A stretch of 64,000 nucleotides of DNA, taken from contig NC_052357.1 in NCBI RefSeq assembly GCF_009727055.1, positions 87,972,999 through 88,036,998 of the forward strand, written 5' to 3'. The first letter of the stretch is position 1; every line of letters starts with the position of its first letter. The notes under the pieces are model-generated. The model saw nothing but the letters and a program-made list of their open reading frames with translations. It made no database searches and was not told where the DNA came from. This DNA comes from Benincasa hispida (taxonomy: Eukaryota > Streptophyta > Magnoliopsida > Cucurbitales > Cucurbitaceae). This document shows positions 1-11,978 of the stretch, one piece after another. Made by a program: the position numbers and the translations under genes.

Positions 1-851
1 CATCTCCCACTACTTCAGCTGAAATGACTTCACCTGTGCCCACCTTAAAAGTCATCTCATATTCAGAAAGTCTTCTCCAAGAACTAGTTTCCTGTAGAAA
101 AGTACAAACATGATTAGCGCCGCCTGAATCTAATATCCAGGTAAGGTGAGAATTTTCCACTATATATGTTTCAAAAATTAGTAAATCATATTTACCTTGT
201 CTAGTCTTTTCTGTTTTCATTTCAGCCAGATATTTTGGGCAATTACGCTTCTAATGCCCAACCTCTCCACAATGGAAACATTTTCCCTTGGGAGTTTTGT
301 TTTTGTTTTTATTCGCAGCGATTTTCTTTTTCCCTTTTCTTTTTTTCTTCATTTGAACGGTTTTATCCTTAGAAGAAGAAGGACCGACTTTCTTATCATC
401 AACGGGTTTCATACCAGACGTGGACCCTTTGTAAAACTTTTTCGGTTTGGAAATAACATTTATTTCTTTTTCCTTGAGTTTCATCATCGATTGATAAGTT
501 TGCAATTCATTCAACAATGTAGTTAAGTTATAAGTGATTTTATTCATGACAACATTTGTCCTGAACGGCAGATAGCTCTCAGGAAGTGATTCCAGTATCA
601 TGCTCACTTGACTTGTTTCGTCCATCATAGCCTCGTGAGCCTCCACGATGTTAAAATGGACCATCATGTCGAGAACGTGTTCTCTTACGTTGGCCCCATC
701 TTTCATACGTGTCACATACACATATTTTATGGCTTCATGTCTAACAGACAATGACGGTTACCCAAACATCTCCTGTAATGATGTCATGATCTCACGAGCT
801 GTGGGCATGACCTCATGTTTCTTGTTGAGTATATCAGATATACTCGCCAAG

Positions 852-983
852 ATATAGGCCCGGGCTTTTTCGTTCGCCCTCACCCACCTATCATAAACCT
901 GTCTCTTATACACATCTAGATGTGTATAAGAGACAGATATAGGCCAGGGCTTTTTCGTTCGCCCTCACCCACCTATCATAAAC
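852..983. repeat. 47-bp direct repeat flanking an adapter junction
   Basis: The stretch 852-898 is repeated at 937-983 with one mismatch (aggcccggg against aggccaggg), and the Nextera junction adapter sits exactly between the copies. The coding sequence of gag reads through cleanly if the adapter and one copy are left out, so the duplication looks like two overlapping read ends joined across an untrimmed adapter, not a genomic duplication. Confidence 0.9.
899..936. other. Nextera mate-pair junction adapter (assembly artefact)
   Basis: Positions 899-917 are the 19-bp Tn5 mosaic end and 918-936 its exact reverse complement, giving a perfect 38-bp palindrome. This is the known circularisation junction of Illumina Nextera mate-pair libraries. 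It has no biological role here; it interrupts the copia gag and, with the flanking duplication, adds 85 bp and shifts the frame. Confidence 0.96.
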
Positions 984-2634
984 ATCCCGAACATTTCAGG
1001 TAGTCGTTGAATTGGGAACTGAAGGACGCTCCTCCGTTAACATAAACCTCGATTTCCAATTTAAGTAACCCTCTTTGTTAAATTTGTTAGAAGCAAGCAA
1101 TTGTATGATCGAGTTCGACATTGTTGAAACATTTTAAACAAACTCTATTAAATATGCATCTAAATCAATTTTAGCAAAACTAAAAAAGTACCTAATAAAT
1201 CTTTATTTATTTGCAATGATACTTAAGTGATTTAGAACAAATGCTACTGTGGGGCAGTCAAGAATTCCTTCACAGAAGCAAGACAGGTCTTGATCAAATA
1301 CTATTATCTAGAATAAATCATATTCCAATAGTTCTTTTGGTTATCGTTTTTGGTCAAAATCTTTACTAACACTTAGTAATTCTTATAAGTATGACTTGCC
1401 ATTTTCAGATCTTATAGGACGGTATGAATATGCCTCCGAGATAGAAGACAATATCCAAGAAAGAACTATAAGACCCTATTCATTTTACTGAAGCTTAGAT
1501 TGTTCTGAATCCTATGTTACAACCCTTCGTAGGGATCATCGTGGTTAATGACTAGCTAGTGCCGCATAAAAATGACAACAAATGCAACATAGGAATCTCA
1601 CGGTTCAAACTAATGGAGGAGACCGTAGGATAATGTTGACACATTTCCTTCACCCACTTACTATGAACCACTTCCCCCATTCACCTTGTTATTGACCCAT
1701 GCAAACACTTTCCGTATGGAGAAGTCGAGGTAAAATTGACAAGAAGCCAAGCATGGATCTCATGGTGTGAACTCTTGAGGACGTGAGAGCTAATAATTAT
1801 ATATCAAATATATTGTTGATCTCCCACTAAAGTGTTCTAAATGTTTGGGTAATTTATTTAGGCATGACGGTTAATTTCATACAACCTAAGTTTAAGTGAT
1901 TCATCCAAATATAACTCTTATAATTGGATTTAACCTACAATGTCTAGGTGATAAACCATTTTATTACCTCACATCGCTCACGCAAGCTCATAAAAGCAGT
2001 TAACAATTCTCAATAGTTCGGTCATAATCCCCAAGTAGGAGGTGTTTCGTAAACTGTCAATTTAAGTACCCCTAGCCTTAGATAGATGATGAACCGATAT
2101 GAGTTTGTAACCGTATTTTATAAGGTAACAATCTATTTTAACGTTTAAAATTAGTTGTTAACCTAAGTGAGTATGCAACTGTTCTTTGTTATGGATTTTA
2201 AAAATCTAACCAATTTTATAACAACTTACAAAATTTAGACATGCTTAACATTCACAACATTCAACAAAGGTATCTAATATAACTATTATATTAAACACAA
2301 CCCTAACATGCATACTATATATTATAACAATTAAACATACTTTCAATGCATGTAACAAGCTTCCTATGGTGGGGTTTTAAATCTACATGGCATATTGTAT
2401 GCTTATATATGAATTATTTAATTATCACATACATCTCATGCATAAACAATTAAACACTAACTGTGTTAGTTTTCGTTTTGGCATAAACAAGCAAACAATT
2501 GGCTAACTATTACAAACAACTTCATAACCGTCTTTGAATTGCTTGAACCGCTCCAAACCAAACCCAAAAAAACTTGAACCGAGCTGGATGAGTCTGAACC
2601 GGACCAATTAAAACCATTTGAGGCTGAACCGGAC

Positions 2635-2672
2635 CTGTCTCTTATACACATCTAGATGTGTATAAGAGACAG
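2635..2672. other. Second Nextera mate-pair junction adapter
   Basis: Same perfect 38-bp mosaic-end palindrome as at 899-936. It is flanked by the short direct repeat gaaccgga (2626-2633 and 2673-2680) inside a region that is itself rich in this octamer. Read on the minus strand it gives the peptide start MCIRDR, a hallmark of this contaminant in protein databases; the 61-residue reading frame at 2466-2651 is therefore spurious. Confidence 0.95.
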
Positions 2673-2744
2673 GAACCGGATTGAACCTTGAGAAAACTGG
2701 TCGAACCGGCTGCTCTCAGTCCAACCTCAAAGTGCTGCTAAGGC

Positions 2745-2958
2745 TGATCGTGTAGCAAATTCAACGTATCGTTTAATTCCCACAACAAAGCTAAACGATT
2801 GTGTAATGTTATCGTATAGCAAATAAACGCATAGCTTAGCTCACACAGATACATGATCGTTTAGCGTTCAACATCACAATGACCAGCGTATATTGCTAAA
2901 CGATCGTCTAGCTTTTCTTCTCATCGTGTAACGTCTGGAGCTAAACGATCGCTTAGCA
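2745..2958. repeat. CGATCG palindrome cluster in leader A
   Basis: Multiple degenerate copies of GCTAAACGATCG / CGATCGTTTAGC in both orientations with irregular spacing. Example: 2895-2912 is an 18-nt palindrome with a single mismatch (gctaaacgatcgtctagc). Similar clusters occur at seven other places in the window. Confidence 0.8.
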
Positions 2959-3253
2959 AGTGGACATCATCAACAAATTTGAGCAGAAGCTGAAAATATG
3001 GAACAGTAGCTCGGCCTCCTTCGCTTGTTTCTTTAATTATATCTTAATTTCAACTCTAATGAATCCAAATAAATTACAGGCTCTTGCTAACACACAAAAT
3101 CTCATTAAACAAGAGCCAATTACAAATTTAATTGAGAGATTAAAGAGAATTAAGATGCCAAAACTCATAAAATCATAACAGTGTATCAGTTTTATATATC
3201 TCATGAAAAACACCCACCACACCAAAATTAGACCGAATTGAATACTTAAAAGA

Positions 3254-3266
3254 TGCTCTGATACCA
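3254..3266 (-). other. Primer-binding site (tRNA-iMet), element A
   Basis: On the minus strand it reads TGGTATCAGAGCA, the standard complement of the 3' end of plant initiator methionine tRNA used by Ty1/copia elements. It lies two bases from the end of the adjacent LTR, which fixes element orientation as minus. Confidence 0.93.
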
Positions 3267-3268
3267 AT

Positions 3269-5023
3269 TGAAAGAGTTAAACAACATGCAGCGAAAGTAT
3301 CAAGGATCCATAAGCATTCAAATTCACTAATTTTGGCAGAAACTAAAGCATGCTTTTCTAAAAATAGAGTTTCAAGATCATACCTTTGATGAACTTTCCA
3401 AGAAACCGAGTGTACAATAGCAATCTTCACTTGATATCACCGTGAACTACCTCAAAGCCTTCTCTACTATCCTCTTGGAGTTTTAGGCAGAGTTGTGGGA
3501 CTCAAGAATAGCTTGAAAAGGTGAAGAACAATGAAGAACTCACAGCAGTCGACAGGAAGAACAGTTTCTTCTCACAGTCATTTTTCTCTAAAAAATTCTG
3601 CATTCATTCTTCTCAAATTACTCCAATCTTCTATATATATTGTAGATGAACATGCAAAGAAGTAAAGTGCATGGCTTGCAACTCATGCTTGGAGAATTAA
3701 TGAAGAGAAGATAATGGCCTTTGTGTGAGCATGAAGATGAAGGTAATGGAAAAAATTCAATCTCCATTTTGTGCACCATGCAAAACATTTTTCACTTTTC
3801 TTTTAAAACATAAAATGATTTTTAAAACCATTTTAATTGAAAATTAATTTTCTTAAATTAATTTAACATCAAATATTAAATTAATTTTTGCACAATAATC
3901 ATCTTCATATATTTAAATCATATTTAAATATATATTCTCTTGTTCCGTTTAATTTGAATGTTTCAATTAATTTCTCAAGTTATCCTAAAGCTTATCCATT
4001 TATGAGCTAGTAGGGGGACCTCGCGGACCTACAGATCATGGGCTCCAACGATTCGAGATTAATCGGCTAAACTCATTAGTCCGATCTAACCCCTATTCGT
4101 TAACTAGTGGGACACTCCACTATAGTCTATAGTTGAACTCCCCTCACTGTAGGTATATTATATCCACTTAATAACCATAATCAGTAAGTCGATCTTTCAC
4201 AGGTTGTTCGTAATCACAGCTAGGTCAAAAATACCGTTTTACCCTTGTGAATACATCTTGTTCCTTAAGTTTCTACTGATCCTCTAATGAACAATTCTGA
4301 TTCATAATCTTTATGAATCATATCCTTTCTCTATCATGAAAAGGCAGGGCCCCGATTGTTCAAGATCTAGAGTCAGTACTTAAGAGAACAACCTATTTGC
4401 TAACCCTAAATAAGGTAGGAGTGAATTCCATCTTGCAAGACTATGTCCCCAGCTATTCATTCGGTCTTATCCCTAAAATGGTAAGCTTATTGAGCAGTGC
4501 TGTTGGACTACTCTCACCATTTGCATATCAAAGGATAATCCTGAACAAAGAGGAGTTCATAGCTAGCTTAGGATTAAGATCGAGTTAACCTAGGTTACAT
4601 ATAAATGAAATAGTCAGTTTTAACAGTAAACGGCCGTTATAAAGAAAAGTGACTATTTTCGTGGTCCACTATATGCAAACTCATTGAATACGATGCCCCC
4701 ACTCTCATTTCTCAACATGAACGATTTGTGGATCATATCGTTTGTAGCACCTTACAACTTCTTGTAACAACTACAAAGTGAGCCACATTCAATAGTGTTA
4801 CCAGGATGAGATACCCAATTTGATTCATATACTTATTAGACCATTTAGGCTATATACTGTCAACTTGATCCTATTTATGTCATTACATAAAGTTACAACA
4901 TTCAGACTATAGCCAAGGATGCGTTTATTGGATTTTCATAATAAGATACAAAATTAACAAGTCATTATTATTGATAAAATAGAATGTTTAACACGAACTA
5001 CGAGTTTTAAGACATTCCCAACA
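3269..5023 (-). mobile_element. 5' LTR of copia element A (1755 bp)
   Basis: Minus-strand LTR with TG...CA ends: it starts TGTTGGGAATGTC at 5023 and ends CA at 3269-3270, just before the primer-binding site. Inside are the block shared by all copia LTRs here (near 4014-4035, gggacctcgcggacctacag on the plus strand) and A/T-rich 3' sequence. Its partner LTR lies beyond the left edge, so neither age nor target duplication can be judged. Confidence 0.88.
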
Positions 5024-5083
5024 CTTTCTCCCTAAAATTCATAGGGTGAGATTCATGCTTGGCCTCGTGGTACCCTAGGCACA
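5024..5083 (+). mobile_element. Scrap of a plus-strand copia leader
   Basis: The stretch beginning ctttctccctaaaattcat and containing tcatgcttggcctcgtgg matches leader sequence seen near 26520-26580 and 33360-33415. It is the left part of the copia element whose gag starts at 12465; the LARD-like element separates the two. Confidence 0.55.
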
Positions 5084-5345
5084 TGATAACTCTAAAAAAG
5101 AGCTATTGTTTCTAGCTTAATTTAGGCTCGTTGTTGGATTTTATGTGTTTATTATCCTATTTTGTAGGTATCGAGCAATCAAGAGGGCATTTGGAGCTGA
5201 ACGAGGTTAATTTGAAGCAAATTGGAGTCGATTTGAGCATCCGACCTTCAAAGGAGCAAAAATGACCAAAATGGCCCTACTTCAGCGTTGCAACGCTCAT
5301 CTCTTGCCTAGGTCCAACCCAACACCAAAAAGAGCTTGAATAAAA
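5084..5345 (+). repeat. 5' LTR of LARD-like element
   Basis: About 230 bp align with the 3' copy at 11994, including the palindrome AGCGTTGCAACGCT near 5284 (AGCGTCGCAACGCT in the 3' copy). The end of this copy appears shortened relative to the 3' copy. Confidence 0.7.
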
Positions 5346-5363
5346 TGGCGCCACTGTTAGGGA
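5346..5363 (+). other. Primer-binding site, TGGCGCC type
   Basis: TGGCGCCACTGTTAGGGA resembles the Asp-tRNA-type primer sites (TGGCGCCGTTGCCGGGGA) of plant Tat/Athila gypsy elements, with several mismatches. Confidence 0.6.
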
Positions 5364-5583
5364 TGGCAAGCCAATTAATCTCTTTCGTTGAAATTGATAG
5401 TTAACTTTAAAAACCCAAAAACATTTTTCTTTTTTTGTGTCTACTTGTTTTCTTATGGCAAACGATATGAATATCTATTACACAATTTGTGCGTAGTATA
5501 CAGCCCAACATAGAGAACGAGAGGTAAACGAATTTAATGAGCCTAGAAATCAAATATATGAACTAACCTCTATTGTTCAAGTT

Positions 5584-6690
5584 TTGGCTACTGAACAGAT
5601 TCAGGTTTCGTGTAGTCCTAAGCGCGAATATTATCCTCCTTGGGAGATACATAGCCAAATTTCATTATCGATTCAATCTCTTTCTACCAATTTAGGTATT
5701 TCTTTGGAAGATTTGGTTAGGAAATTTTCTAATGGCTTTGGTGAGTTTATGCAGGAATGTCCCTACAGTTGTCAAAAACTTTCGATTTTCCAGGAGGATA
5801 GCTTTTATTCCGGACACAAAACTAGAACTGAGTTTCAGAATTTGTGTGACCTCGTTGCTCAGATTACTGAATCAGTTGGGAGACTTGAAGAGTCTAGGGC
5901 GGAACAATCTTCTGAGAGCACCGAACTGAGCAGTGGATTGACTCGCTCGATAATCCTGTTGAGCAACTTATTCCTTGAGTTCTTGCTCAAGATAAGATGT
6001 TGGATTCTGTAATATATGAACTTGCTAATGGTTTTTTTCAGTGTGAGCAGGAGCCTATTGAGTCTCACCATGAGACTCAAGCCCCCGTGCTAGTTGAGGT
6101 CCATCGTATTCCTCATCTTGCACATTTCGTGCTGACATTGGAGAATCATTTAGAGCTCCTCATCCTTTGTGACACCAAGGTCGATCTTATTGAGAAATTT
6201 CCCTGGACCGTGATGATGAAGCTATTGATCCTCCGCCATGTTTAGAACAAGTAAGAGAGGTTAAGTATGAGTCTAAGCTTCATTTTGAGGAGTCTCATGT
6301 AAAAGAGTTAGAGGCTACCAAGCCTCGTTCTTCTTTTCCCTCTAGTATCTCACATATATTTGAATATTGCTCATCTTTTCCTTATGAGTCAGTTGAGTCA
6401 GTCGAGTATTTTCTTTACTTTGACTCTTTAGGCTCGCTTGAGTCTTTTGAGTATTTTGATTCTTTATTTTTCCTTTTTTTGAAAAAAAAATTAAAAATCC
6501 CAAATTCGACCTATCTTGTTCTTTTCAAAAGATGGGAACCCTTATGCCTTATTGGGATATATTGACTCACCCAAGAAAGGACAAGAGAAATACAAGAATT
6601 TCTTTGTGCCTTTATAGGGGACATGTCGCATCGAGCAACTGATGTTAAAAATTTGCACTTCCTGGAGGCGGCCAGGTGATTAATTTTATT
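5584..6690 (+). pseudogene. Unrecognised reading frame of LARD-like element
   Basis: Open frame 5584-6012 (start MATEQIQVSCSPKREYYPPW) overlaps a second frame at 5997-6245. A third stretch then runs open from about 6238 to 6530 and a further one to about 6690, as expected for one gene broken by frameshifts. The third stretch is rich in Ser, Glu and Phe, with a loose internal repeat (ESVESVEYF, LESFEYFDSL). I do not recognise a domain. It sits just downstream of the primer site where gag would be, so a degenerate gag or an element-specific protein are the obvious options, but neither is shown. Confidence 0.4.
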
Positions 6691-7803
6691 TGCTTTCTTT
6701 TCTTCCTTTTTCTTAGTTTTCTTTTGCTTTTCTTCTTTTTGGTAGGCCTCCCCAAAACACAAAAAGAAAAGAAAACCAAAGTGAAGAGAGCGATATCTCA
6801 ATCATCCTATGCACGGTAATGTTTTTCAAGGGTGATTTTCTGTCCTTTGTTACCCTTTTTATTTTTAAGCTTTACTTGGGATGTATGATTTTAAGTTGGG
6901 GTTGGGGTATCTGTTAGGTAGCTTTGATTTTAACTTGGGGTCCTTAAGCAATGTGCTCGGACTATGTTGTGTGCTTTGATTGCCTTGTTCGCTCTGTTCC
7001 TCTGTTGTTACTATGATGATTTATGACGCACTCTTTTTGTGATAGAATTTGCATGGAAGGACGTTAGAAAAGCATGATCATGATTTTTAGCCCATTTTTA
7101 AACATTTTTCTTGTCTCTCATGCATCTTTAAGTCATTGTTTTGTGAAATTAAAGTCTTGTATGCTTAAAATTAGGTTATCTGGTATGTATTTATATTGTC
7201 ACCACGAAAGGTCCACCTTTGACTTAGGAGTAACCTACTGGGAATGTCCTAGAACTCGCAGTTCATAAATTTTGTGTTAAACATTCTATTTATAAATAAA
7301 ATATTATTGAGTATTTTATTCAATAAAGTTGTTGATTTTGCATTTTATTATGAAAATCCAATAAACATATCCATGGCTATAGTATGAATACTTTAACTTT
7401 ATGGAATGACACAAACATGATCAAGTTAATAGTATATAGACTAAATGGTCTATAAGTATATAGATGAAATTGGGTATCTCATCCTGATAACACTATTGGA
7501 TGCGGCCCATTTTATATAGGTAATACAAATGATGTGATCCATAGATCATTCAGTAGAGGCATGTGAGTGGAGGCATCTTATGCAATGAGTTTGCATAAAG
7601 ACTGGACCACGAAATTGTCACTTTTTTTTTTTATAACGGTCGTTTACTGTTAAAACTGACTATTTCTTACTTAAGTAACCAAGGATAACTCGATCTTACT
7701 CCTGAGCTAGCTATGAACTCATGTTTATTCAGGATTATCCTTTGATTTGCATGGGTGAGAGTAGTCCAACAGCACTGCTCAATAAGCCTTCCATTTTGGG
7801 GAT

Positions 7804-10043
7804 TAGACTGAAGAAAATCGGATATGAGATTTCTATGAGCAGCGGAATAAGACTATTCCAAATTACAATCATGAATTAACATATATTTACAGTCGACTTC
7901 AAACAAGCGGTTATACAATTCAAATGCAGAAATTACAACATGAACAATAGAAATGCATAAAGAGATCAAACTCTACGCACAATAACAGAAGTGTCTCCAC
8001 GCTTCGATGCACACGATTGCTCGAACAACAGCAAACTCAAACACCCGATCTACACGACCACAACACCGCACGAACATAACACAAACACTTTGCGCTCATC
8101 CTCAATGATCTCCTCGATCATGAACTCCTCCACAACACGAATAAACTCTTCCACAGCACCACAAACGGCCTCCAGTAAACATCGACGGTGTCGAGTTGAG
8201 TCTAAACCACCAATAAAGTGACTTGGTATTCTCGGTGTGAGAATCCAAAGGGTGGGCTTTGTTCGAACTTGGATTGAGGCAGACGAACAGAGGAAACACC
8301 GATCGCACACACGACTAGGCAGTGGGAGATGGCGGAGACCTATCGTAGGTCGATGCCCAATCGTTTAGATAAAGCTAAGTGATCGTCTAGCAAAAGCTAT
8401 GCGATCGTTTAGCTCATCGTTTAGCTCGATTTGTCGCCTACAGACACTACACGATTGTTTACTTTGGGCCAGTGATCGTCTAGCAAAACTATGTGATCGT
8501 TTAGTAAATACTGCACGATCGTTTAGCTCACACATGTACGATCGTTTAGCTCGCCCAATTGTCATTTAGTAAATCCGAATTTACTTGACGACTTCGTGAG
8601 TTTCTTTGTGGAGAGAGAAAACTCAAAAACCTTTTCAATCGTTTATAAAACTTCTTTTTCAAATAGGAAAACCATTTTACTTTTAAACTCACAGTTACCA
8701 TGATTCAATAACCACCCATTACTATAGTTATTAAAAGAAAAGAATTAATTATCTAATAATTAATATTATTATAAACATAAATGATAACCAATTTATCATA
8801 CTATATTTATAACCTATAGTTTTAATATTTCATCTCATGAAACATATAAACCATAGTTCTTTTTCTATTCCATGGTACTTAATGTAAATCTCATTTACAT
8901 CAATCTCCACTAGATGTATCTCCTACATCATACCGATTATATCATATATAATCAAAATACCTCTTGTCAATTTCAACATTTCAAATCAACACCAAGAACT
9001 GATCCTCAACTGAATCCATTGAGCTACCAAGGGGACCTCATAGACCTGTAGCTCGAAGCTTCAACGGTACGTATATAACTGACTAAACTCTTTAGTCACG
9101 AGATCTACCATACGTTAACTGTCAGGCACTCCACTAAAGACCGACAACTGAACTCTTCTTACCATAGATATATTATATGTCCATTTTAACCAATCAGCAG
9201 TGCGACAACCCTTCACAGATCACTCGTAAGTACAACTGGGCCAGTAACCGTTATGCCCTATACTTACATCTGTCTCCTTAAGTACCACTGATCCCTCTAA
9301 TGAACATAAGTTATAGTCCTACTATGACTGAGTCTTCTCTTCCAAAGATAAGTTATGGCCACTATGTTCAAGCCCCAAAATCAGCTCTTAAGGGAGCAAT
9401 CTCTCTACTTATCCCTGCTTTGGGAAAGAAGTGAACTCCATCTTGTGGATTAAGTTTCCAGCTCCCAGATCAAACAAGTCTCCAAAAAGGTAGACATGTT
9501 GAGTTAGCAATCTGGCCACTCTCACCCATACTAATCAAAGGACTGCCCTCAAAGTCAGAAGTTCCCAAAATACTCAGGATTGAGGTCGTGTCACCTATGG
9601 TATTTTAGGTGAGATGTAAATCTCTAGTATCAACGGTTTTATATACAGAGCCTAGTCATCTCGTGGTCCAGGTCTTATACAAACTCTTTGTATAGGACAT
9701 CCCCGCTCCACGTCTCCACATGAATGGTCAGGATCTACCATCTGTAGTAGTTTACAATACTTGCAAACTTCTACAAAGCAGGTCGTATCCGTAGTGTCAC
9801 CCGGATCAGGTATCCCACCTTAATCCTTATACTACAGACCAATTTAGGTTATCACTTAAGGCATAATCCACTTATATATCACATATACATGCTTAAGTTT
9901 ACATAAGATAACCAAGGAGCTTTGTTTATTGGATATGAGTAAATGCCAAAATTAAATAACACTTATTTTATTCATTGAACAATGTGTATCTTTACAAAAC
10001 AACGAGACTCCGGGAGAATTAGGACACCAATCCCAATAAAGAC
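7804..10043 (-). mobile_element. Nested solo copia LTR, minus strand (2230 bp)
   Basis: The LTR spans 7809-10038 and lies inside another LTR. The site duplication is tagac (7804-7808) against aagac (10039-10043). The undisturbed site in LTR A reads ataagaccg, so the left copy has one substitution. The minus-strand start is TATTGGGATTGGTGTCC, a decayed TGTTGGG. It belongs to the same family as the LTRs at 23709, 39825 and 42870. Confidence 0.87.
8340..8570. repeat. CGATCG palindrome cluster in nested LTR
   Basis: About ten copies of acgatcgtttagc-like words in both orientations. Near 8516-8545 two copies of acgatcgtttagctc occur about 20 bp apart. The cluster lies in the 3' third of the LTR in its own orientation. 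Confidence 0.85.
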
Positions 10044-11978
10044 CGGATGGATAGCTGGGGACATAGCCCTGCAAGATGGAATTCACTCCTACCTATTTTA
10101 GGGTTAGTAAATAGGTTGTTCTTAAGTGTTGATTCCAGGTCTTGAACAATCGGGGCCCCGCCTTCTTATGATTGAGAAGGACATGATTCATAAGTAGTAT
10201 TCTAAATCAAATTGTTCATTAGAGGGTTAGCGGGAAATTAAGGAACAAGATGTATTTATAGGGGTAAAACGGTAATTTTGATCCAACTAGTTGGAACGAA
10301 CGACCTGTGAAGGATCGACTTACTGATTATGGTTTATATGGACAGAAATATATATACAGTGAGGAGAGTGCAACTACGAGCTATAGTGGTGTTTCTTGAT
10401 AGTTAACGAATAGTAATTAATTCGATTAAAGAGTTTTAATGAATTAATTACAGGTCGTTGGAGCTCATGATCTGTAGACTCATTAGGTCCCTCTACTAAC
10501 TCTTAAATTGGAATAACAAGTTGAGTATTGATGTATGAAATTAGGGTCATGAATTTGAAATGTTCAAATTCAATTTTAGGGTTTCCGATTGATTGTATAT
10601 GATACAATTAAAAACATTTAATCGAAATTAAATGAAATTGGAAAATCAATTATTTAAATTATGATTTAAATATAAAATTGATTTATTGGTGAAATTGACA
10701 TTTTTTTAATTTAATATTTAGATAGTAAATTAATATTATTTTAATCAAAAAGTTTGATTAAAATTAATTAAAATTAGTTTGATTTAAATTAATTATTTTT
10801 TAATTAATTTTATAAAACTAATTTAAATAGTTAAGTAAAATGATTTGTTGATTTATTGGGAAAAATCCACTAACTATATGTTGATGGATTATCACCAAAT
10901 TCCAATTTGATTTTGTGATAATCTCCTAGAAGGAGCTCCCTTTCATGCAACCCTGTATATTTGCATTAATTCTACCTATATATAGAAGCTCCATGCATGA
11001 AGATCATTAAGGATTCTGAGTTTTACTTGCTGAAGTGAAAACCTGAAAAGCCTACACATCCCTCACTTGTTCTTCATCAATTCAACTTGATTTAAGTGTT
11101 TCCACCACATGTTCCAGCTTGAGCATAGTGGAGAAGATCTCGGTGGTAGTCCTCTTGAAGATTCAAGTTCTATCTTGGTGGATTTTAGCTGAATTTGTGG
11201 AGGAAATCTTCAAAGGTAATATGTATTTCAAACTCTCTAATGAATATCATATAAATAGCATGCTTAAAACTCAAATTAAATATAGTTTAAGTGCTTATTG
11301 ATTCTGAAATCTTCCGTTGCATGTTTTATTTCTCCTTCATAACCTTATTTGTTTTAAAGAAAAGCTAGACAGAGTGGATAAAATAGGATCTAATATGTGA
11401 ATAAAATAAAAAGAGATAAGAAAAAGAAAGAACAGCAAATTAGTTGTCTTTCTAAAAAGAAATATATAAAAAAATAGGCATAAGTCGTCGTGCCTGCAAA
11501 AAAAATAAAATAAAATAAATAAATAATGGTGTGAGTGTATGGATAGAGTGAATAGGTTCCCGGCGGTTGAGTGTCAAAGCTAGCCCTCTAGGTAAAAGAA
11601 ATGTCTTTTATGTTTTGTGTACATGTGTTTAGGCACCCCTTTCTCATTGTTGCCTCTTCGCAAGTTAGGTATGTCCAAGATCAATAATCAAGCCAGATTA
11701 GGGGAAAAATGGATTGATGACCTTATAAAATTTTTTCGGGTTGTACAAGCTTAACTAATAAGACTCTAGGCTCACTCATGCATGAATAGATTAAGAATCA
11801 TTCTTAAAATTGTGTTTCATTGATTGATTGTAATTGAATTTCATTCTTTATTACAAACTTTATTCTAATTGGTTGTTGAGACTAGAGTAACAACTTTGCA
11901 ACTAAAGCTAGCATATCTTTGATTTTTTTTATATATGTTTGATTGTGTACCTCTACCCTGCTCAGGACAAGCAAGAAT

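Larger units (their letters stand above)
1..1121 (-). pseudogene. Ty1/copia gag and start of protease (element A)
   Basis: Capsid-like gag polyprotein followed by the start of the aspartic protease of a copia retrotransposon, running off the left edge. The start ATG is at 1119-1121 (protein begins MSNSIIQLLASNKF). The UBN2-type gag core follows, with motifs such as VRANEKALAY and REHVLDMMVHFNI. A basic Lys-rich tail leads to the zinc knuckle CFHCGEVGH, which is followed directly by a stop at 248-250 where Trp is usual (TGG to TAG), and then KRNCP. The protease motif WILDSGGANHVC lies at about 115-150. Other breaks are a stop in the TTT-NVRDVY region, a Gly-stop near 750, loss of about a dozen residues after NWKS, and the 85-bp adapter-related insertion at 899-983. 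Seen: motifs and stops. Known: copia gag-PR order. Confidence 0.87.
1122..3253 (-). other. Long untranslated leader of copia element A
   Basis: This lies between the primer-binding site and the gag start of element A. It is AT-rich with stops in all frames. It is recognisably the same kind of leader as in the other copia elements of the window (conserved pieces include the block near 1700-1760 about a Cys-poor 'gagaagtc...atggatctcatgg' motif, seen again in other leaders). It contains a second adapter artefact and a cluster of CGATCG palindromes, listed separately. Confidence 0.7.
7231..11344 (+). mobile_element. Solo copia LTR with TAACC target duplication (split)
   Basis: The LTR runs 7236-11339 and is bracketed by perfect 5-bp duplications TAACC at 7231-7235 and 11340-11344. 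It starts TACTGGGAATGTCC, a decayed form of the TGTTGGGAATGTC start of LTR A, and ends CTTCA. No primer site, gag or second LTR accompanies it, so it is a solo LTR left by unequal recombination. About 2235 bp of it are a younger nested insertion (7809-10038), leaving roughly 1.87 kb of its own sequence, close to LTR A. Confidence 0.88.

Noticed and set aside
899..936. Perfect 38-bp palindrome resembling a transposon end pair
   Set aside because: It is the Nextera mosaic-end junction, a library artefact, so not reported as a mobile element.
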